DNA from: JAQBVV01 sp965249205
GTDB lineage: Bacteria > Acidobacteriota > Vicinamibacteria > Vicinamibacterales > UBA2999
Direction of reading: 5' to 3'
DNA: 64,000 nucleotides
Assembly: GCA_965249205.1 (NCBI GenBank)
Contig: CBDFLL010000004.1
Location: 930,001 to 994,000 of the forward strand
Under the pieces are notes generated by a model. That model had not been told where the DNA came from. It worked only from the letters and a program-made list of their open reading frames with translations, and did not search any database. The position numbers and the translations under genes are program-made. Shown here piece after piece: positions 59,847 to 64,000 of the stretch. Within the stretch, counting starts at the first letter, position 1. Each line of letters begins with the position of its first letter.

Positions 59847-60629
59847 ATGCGCAGTCTCTACGACGCCATTGTCGGTCACATCGTCAGCAGTGGAAGACGA
59901 ATCCGCGGCAAGTCCGGCACGATCCAGGATATCGGGATCACGAAGGCCTATCTCACCGAGGAGGACGTCCGGATCGAACGGGAGCTGAAGCAGCTCGTCC
60001 AACAGTCTTATCCTCGTCACGAGTTCTATGCCGAGGAGGAGAACGACCAGGCCCTCGATGCTGACGATGTGTGGGTCGTCGACCCCATCAGTGGCACCCG
60101 GCTCTTTATCGCGGGACTGCCACACTATGCGATCGTGGCCGCGCACGTGCACGAACAGGAGGTGCAGTTCGGCGCCGTCTACGACCCGTCCATGGACGCG
60201 CTGTACACGGCGTACAAGAACGAGGGTGCGTTTCTCAACGGACAACGCATATCCATCTCCGATCCCGGCGCAGCATCGCCGAAGGTGATCTTTAACCTTG
60301 CGCTCGACTGGAAGGATGACGCGGTTGCGCGAGAGGTGTCCCGCCGACTCGAGGGGTTTGAGCTCTATCGCCTCCTGGGCTCCCATGCCGTGAACGACTG
60401 CCTGGTGGCGAGTGGGAAGTGCAATGGCGTGGTCTGCCTCGCGAAAGACAGCTTTCCGTACTTCGCGAGCAGCGTGATCATCAAGGAGGCTGGAGGCGTC
60501 TTCACGAATCTGGCGGGAGACGAGAACATCGTGTCAACCGACAGGGTCTTCATCGGCGGCGACAAGAAGACGCATCAGACGCTGAAGCGGCTCGTAGACG
60601 AACTATTCAAGGGGAGACCGGCTGGCTGA
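59847..60629 (+). CDS. Inositol-monophosphatase-family protein with altered metal site
   Basis: The 260-aa product starts at the ATG at 59847 with GAGG upstream. The fold is that of IMPases: FYAEEENDQ (first metal Glu), VVDPISGTRLFIAGLPHYAIVAA, FGAVYDPSMDALYTAYKNEGAFLNGQRI, and KDSFPYFASSVIIKEAGGVF. The core motif DPxDGT reads DPISGT, so the second catalytic Asp is Ser, and WD near the end is KD. Magnesium-dependent phosphatase activity may be weak or absent. It is divergent from the Tm-1-like gene and convergent with a second, canonical IMPase. Confidence 0.83.
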   Translation: MRSLYDAIVGHIVSSGRRIRGKSGTIQDIGITKAYLTEEDVRIERELKQLVQQSYPRHEFYAEEENDQALDADDVWVVDPISGTRLFIAGLPHYAIVAAHVHEQEVQFGAVYDPSMDALYTAYKNEGAFLNGQRISISDPGAASPKVIFNLALDWKDDAVAREVSRRLEGFELYRLLGSHAVNDCLVASGKCNGVVCLAKDSFPYFASSVIIKEAGGVFTNLAGDENIVSTDRVFIGGDKKTHQTLKRLVDELFKGRPAG

Positions 60630-60655
60630 TATGGACGCCAGCAGATACCTGGCTG

Positions 60656-61426
60656 CTACTCTGCGTCGCGCGCGATGGCCATGACCTGCTCGAACAGGGC
60701 GCCGTTCGTGCTGATGCCGTTGCCGCCGCCGATCGTGGGCGTGCCAGTCCAGTCGGTGAACGTGCCGCCGGCTTCCCGGAGGATGGGGAGCAGGGCGGCA
60801 CAGTCCCACGGGGAAAGGACGGGGTCGAGCATGACGTCGGTCCGTCCTGTCGCGACAAGGCAGTGGCCGTAGCAGTCGCCCCACCCTCGCTGGATACGCG
60901 TCTCCTGCTGGAGGCGCTCCCACGCCGATGGCCGCAGGCGTGAGAGGTTCGAGCTGCTGGTGAAGCTCACAACCGCATCGGCCAACTGATCGGTCGTCGA
61001 GACGCGGGCCGGCCGGCCGTTCCATGTGCAGCCATGACCCGTCGCGGCGGCCACCATCTCGCCTAGCGCCGGGAAGCCGGCAACGCCCACCACCATTTCA
61101 CCCGCGATTTCGAGTCCGACCAGGACGCCGTACAACGGCACGCCGCGGATGAAGGACTGGGTGCCGTCAATCGGGTCGATGATCCAGCGATGCGTGGAGT
61201 CGCGGTCGGTTTCACCGAACTCCTCACCGAAGACGGCGTGGTCGGGAAACCGGCGCTCGATACGCTGTCGCAGGAGCTGCTCGGCCGCTCGATCGGCGAC
61301 GGTGACGGGCGACGCGTCCGCCTTCCATTCCACCGGCACGCCCGTCTGGAAGGAGGCCAGCGTGACCCGGCCAGCCTGCCGGGCGGCGTCGATGGCGAAG
61401 TCCAGCAGGTCGCGGGTACTCGTCAT
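60656..61426 (-). CDS. Inositol-monophosphatase-family phosphatase (HisN-like)
   Basis: About 256 aa from the ATG at 61426; the frame extends further upstream but that part looks non-coding. The metal site is complete: VFGEEFGET, IIDPIDGTQSFIRGVPLYGVLVG and PWDCAALLPILREAGGTFTDWTG. The sequence is closest in type to inositol-phosphatase-like histidinol phosphatases, but without other his genes a sugar or polyol phosphate is as likely. It is 27 bases from the end of the convergent, degenerate paralogue and downstream of the symporter gene. Confidence 0.87.
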   Translation of the reverse strand: MTSTRDLLDFAIDAARQAGRVTLASFQTGVPVEWKADASPVTVADRAAEQLLRQRIERRFPDHAVFGEEFGETDRDSTHRWIIDPIDGTQSFIRGVPLYGVLVGLEIAGEMVVGVAGFPALGEMVAAATGHGCTWNGRPARVSTTDQLADAVVSFTSSSNLSRLRPSAWERLQQETRIQRGWGDCYGHCLVATGRTDVMLDPVLSPWDCAALLPILREAGGTFTDWTGTPTIGGGNGISTNGALFEQVMAIARDAE

Positions 61427-61529
61427 CTCACGCGTTCGCCCGTGTGGCGTCAGCGCGGCGCGGTGTGTATGGCCGTCGAGCGAACAACGGCCATCACACC
61501 GGCGCGCTGTATCACCACCGGTCCGTCGC

Positions 61530-63104
61530 TTATCCTTCCTGCGCGGCCGGTCGAGGTGCTTCGATCGGTCGTCGTCTTCTGCCGAACTCTTCGCGCAGGG
61601 CGGCCTGAATCCGAGCAACCGGTTCCGGATCGGGGAGCGGTGTGTACTTGCTCACCAGCCACGCTACCGGAAAGTTCACCGCGACGCCCCAGAACGACGG
61701 GTCCACACCGAGCAGGGGTAGGAACGACGGCGTGCCCATACCCAGCATGGGGTAGACCTGCTCCCGCACCGCGAGCGAGACGATCAGTCCGACGACGATG
61801 CCGACCGTGACACCGACCTTGCTCAATCGAAGACTGCCCGGTATCAGAATGGTGATCAGCGCCGGCAGAAGCTGGGTGATCATCGCGGCCGTGACGCCAA
61901 CCATGATCGTCACGAGTCCCCAGTCATACGTGGCCGCCGCGACGGTTATGAGCACCAGACACACCACGAATATCCGCCCCACCCCCACGTAGTGAGCGTC
62001 CGGCGCGTCCTTCTTGATGAAGCCTTTGTAGACATCTTTCGTGAGCATCGCGGAGTTCGCGTTGGTGTCCGCGTCCAGCGAGGACATCCCGGCCGCCAAT
62101 CCGCCGGCGACGATCAGGCCAGCAAACCAGGCGGGGGCGTGCTCCGCCAGCAGCAGCGGGAATGACTGTTCGGCCCCGGAGCCGACCAGATCTGGGTAGA
62201 ACAGGGCTCCCGTAAAGCCAATGATCATCGCCGGAATGTACAAGCCCATGAGGTAGAACCCGAGGGTCAGACCGGCCTTCCGCACGGTTTTCACATCGCG
62301 GGCGGAGTAGAAGAACATGAACCCTCTTGGGAGAATGGCCCAATAGAGCGCGATACCGAACACCGGCCAGCTAAACCACCACTGCGGGGTCGCCATCCCC
62401 TCTGGCCCGGGTAAGGTCAGCAATCCCTGGTTCGCGCTTTCCACGGCATTGAAGAGTCCCTGCATGCCACCGGGGACCAGCGACAGGCACCAGAAGGCCG
62501 CCGCCCAGATGGCCACGAACATCCAGACGGCCTGAGCCACCGTCGTCCACGTCACCCCCCGCAATCCGCTCTTCCAGACGTAGATGATCACCATCACGCC
62601 CATCATCGCGAGCGCCGCGAGGTAGGAGATGTTTCCCTCCGTCCCACCCGAGAGCAGCCTGGCCGGGCCGGTGATATTGGCCGTCATCAGAGGAACGCAG
62701 CAGGACAACGCGTACAGCGAAATGAAGGCGCGGAACTTGCCTTCACCGAAATAGTCGACGATCAGGTCCGCGGGCGTGATGTAGTTGAACTTCCTCCCCA
62801 GACACGTGATTCTCGACCCGAAGAAGTAGATCATGAAGAGCGGGGTGAACACCGTCCACAGGATATTGCCGGCAAACGCCACGCCGTGACGGTGGTAGAA
62901 GCCCATCGAGCCCGGGATGGCGAACGCTGTGTGGAAGCCTCCGGCCATGCCCAGATAGAGGATCAGGAAGCCGAACCCGGGGCCAACCTTGAAGTAGTCG
63001 TCCATGGACACCCGCCCGCCTCTCGTCCACTTTCCGGTCCCGAGCCACAGGATCAGGGCGGCGTAGGCCATGACGATCATGAGTGTGTAGTGCCAGGATT
63101 CCAT
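61530..63104 (-). CDS. Sodium:solute symporter (SSS family)
   Basis: The 524-aa protein has about 13 membrane helices. Family features are GGFHTAFAIPGSMGFYHRHGVAFAGNILWTVFTPLFMIYFFGSRI in the early helices and AAGMSSLDADTNANSAMLTKDVYKGF at the conserved sodium-binding region. SSS transporters move sugars, amino acids, carboxylates or urea with Na+; the substrate is not predictable. It is 2 bases downstream of a small membrane protein gene and probably co-transcribed with it. It may import a substrate of the neighbouring catabolic genes. Confidence 0.9.
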   Translation of the reverse strand: MESWHYTLMIVMAYAALILWLGTGKWTRGGRVSMDDYFKVGPGFGFLILYLGMAGGFHTAFAIPGSMGFYHRHGVAFAGNILWTVFTPLFMIYFFGSRITCLGRKFNYITPADLIVDYFGEGKFRAFISLYALSCCVPLMTANITGPARLLSGGTEGNISYLAALAMMGVMVIIYVWKSGLRGVTWTTVAQAVWMFVAIWAAAFWCLSLVPGGMQGLFNAVESANQGLLTLPGPEGMATPQWWFSWPVFGIALYWAILPRGFMFFYSARDVKTVRKAGLTLGFYLMGLYIPAMIIGFTGALFYPDLVGSGAEQSFPLLLAEHAPAWFAGLIVAGGLAAGMSSLDADTNANSAMLTKDVYKGFIKKDAPDAHYVGVGRIFVVCLVLITVAAATYDWGLVTIMVGVTAAMITQLLPALITILIPGSLRLSKVGVTVGIVVGLIVSLAVREQVYPMLGMGTPSFLPLLGVDPSFWGVAVNFPVAWLVSKYTPLPDPEPVARIQAALREEFGRRRRPIEAPRPAAQEG

Positions 63105-63106
63105 GG

Positions 63107-63349
63107 CTATGCCCTCCCTGCTGCTTCGTCGTCTCGTTCAACCCTGAGTCCGATAAGGCAGCATCCTGTCTGCCAGGCGATGCCCCATCCCGTGCACCAG
63201 GCGTAGACCATCGGAAAGCCAAAGACCGACACGGGCTCGTTGACAGCCCATGTGCCGACCCAGACCATCAGAAAACAGAAAATGAACCAGCCTACGTACA
63301 GTTTTTCCCAGATGGTCCGGGGCTCGGGTGACTCAAGTTCGCTAGGCAT
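63107..63349 (-). CDS. Small membrane partner protein of the symporter
   Basis: The 80-aa product has two hydrophobic helices: KLYVGWFIFCFLMVWVGTWAVNE and FPMVYAWCTGWGIAWQTGCCLIGL. Its ATG at 63349 is preceded by AAGGATC (weak). Small two-helix proteins in front of SSS genes are common and may stabilise the transporter. The 2-base gap to the symporter gene supports co-translation. I see no known family signature. Confidence 0.65.
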   Translation of the reverse strand: MPSELESPEPRTIWEKLYVGWFIFCFLMVWVGTWAVNEPVSVFGFPMVYAWCTGWGIAWQTGCCLIGLRVERDDEAAGRA

Positions 63350-63709
63350 AGAGATCCTTTCCCAAGGGTGTGGGACGGGTGTATGGGAACAGCGTCCGGA
63401 TTATACACAGTTGACCGTCCGGCGACAGCGTTGGGTCCAGTCCGTACCGCAGCTCAAGCACGTGCAGGCAGCCGGGAGCGCAGAAGGCAGCTACGTTGTC
63501 TGGGTGGATGAGTGCGATGTGCTCGGTGCGGGCGCCACCAGCCGAGGGCCAACGTCAGACGCAGCTGGCTCGCCCAGCACGACGGGGGAGGGTCGTGGGC
63601 GCGGGGACGAAAGCCCCCGCGCATCGGTGAAGTACAGCGCTGCCGTAGTTACAAGAGTGGTCCGCCGAGCAGATCTACCCTCGGCAACGCGCCGGTCATC
63701 GTCGGTCGT
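63350..63709. other. Intergenic region between two minus-strand genes
   Basis: About 360 bases lie between the partial DUF6152-like gene at the window's right edge and the symporter unit. No reliable frame, RNA gene or repeat is visible. It should contain the promoter of the symporter pair. Confidence 0.35.
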
Positions 63710-64000
63710 CTAGAAGTCCGCGGGAATTGGCGTGTCGGCTCTGCCGTCCCAATCCTTCACTGACCCATCGGCGGCTTTCAGAAACCCGAGCAGGCAGCCG
63801 TTGGAGCCATCCCTGAGCAGGTGGCATCTCACCTTGATGTTGTCGCCAGGCTTGATGTAATCGCGGTCGACTCCGAGCCGTTCGAGCCCGCCGCGACCGG
63901 TGGCCTCCAGCGCCCAGATTTGCGGCTCACCACCATCAGGGTTTGCCACTTCCAGGTAGACCCAGGAATGCGGCACCACGAAGTGGACTTCCGACACCAC
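63710..64000 (-). CDS. DUF6152-like protein, 5' end outside the window
   Basis: Ninety-six C-terminal residues are visible and the frame is open at the window edge. The sequence (EVHFVVPHSWVYLEVANPDGGEPQIWALEATGRGGLERLGVDRDYIKPGDNIKVRCHLLRDGSNGCLLGFLKAADGSVKDWDG) fits the DUF6152 domain, with conserved His and Cys residues near its middle. It is related to the protein at 42690-43127 but more Cys-containing. A secreted protein is expected; its signal peptide would lie beyond the edge. Confidence 0.8.
   Translation of the reverse strand: MVSEVHFVVPHSWVYLEVANPDGGEPQIWALEATGRGGLERLGVDRDYIKPGDNIKVRCHLLRDGSNGCLLGFLKAADGSVKDWDGRADTPIPADF

Overview
The window looks like a high-GC chromosome segment from an Acidobacteriota-type bacterium, probably near Vicinamibacteria. 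The signs are secreted VWFA proteins of the acidobacterial type, several secreted c-type cytochromes including one related to photosynthetic reaction-centre cytochrome c, DUF6152-like secreted proteins and an ECF42-type sigma factor. This placement rests on gene content alone.

Positions 1-7.3 kb hold the most unusual locus: a solo Cas1 integrase with a C-terminal zinc finger and helix-turn-helix, a family B DNA polymerase, an excisionase-type HTH protein, a second HTH protein, small Cys-rich and unknown ORFs and a basic protein. No CRISPR array, Cas2 or effector is visible. The set resembles a casposon-like (Cas1 plus PolB) mobile element of bacterial type. Its ends were not resolved.

Positions 7.5-26.7 kb are ordinary chromosomal genes: an ankyrin protein, a DUF3500 protein, an ECF sigma factor with its YCII/DGPF neighbour, cytochromes, a metal ABC uptake operon (permease, binding protein, outer-membrane protein) without an ATPase gene, an amidohydrolase, two VWFA proteins, a CyaY/frataxin-like protein, and a HEAT-like gene broken by a one-base shift at a six-G run with a truncated paralogue behind it.

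Positions 26.87-32.02 kb are bounded by a 26-bp direct repeat of the 3' end of tRNA-Glu(CTC). This looks like a tRNA-targeted island remnant carrying a YkgJ-like protein, a DUF3891 protein, a secreted amidase and an orphan HigA antitoxin, with no integrase.

Positions 32.2-36.8 kb hold an operon for haem A and cytochrome oxidase biogenesis (M23 peptidase, cupredoxin-like lipoprotein, ctaA, ctaB, DUF420). It ends exactly at a TA-flanked MITE. That MITE (36.8-38.2 kb) contains three smaller palindromic insertions and a complete IS1595-family element. A second copy of the MITE at 48.2 kb preserves all three empty sites. A second IS copy at 47.2 kb truncates a metallo-beta-lactamase-fold gene.

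Positions 38.3-47.2 kb encode a sulfatase-fold TPR protein, a reaction-centre-type cytochrome, three secreted proteins and a DASS symporter. Positions 48.4-63.3 kb form a transport and catabolic cluster, mostly on the minus strand: TAXI-type TRAP transporter, NeuB-like synthase, dihaem cytochrome, class II aldolase, creatininase-family protein, HisD-like dehydrogenase, DegT aminotransferase, Tm-1-like/UPF0261 protein, two inositol-monophosphatase-family proteins and a sodium:solute symporter. The substrate is unknown. The window ends inside a DUF6152-like gene.
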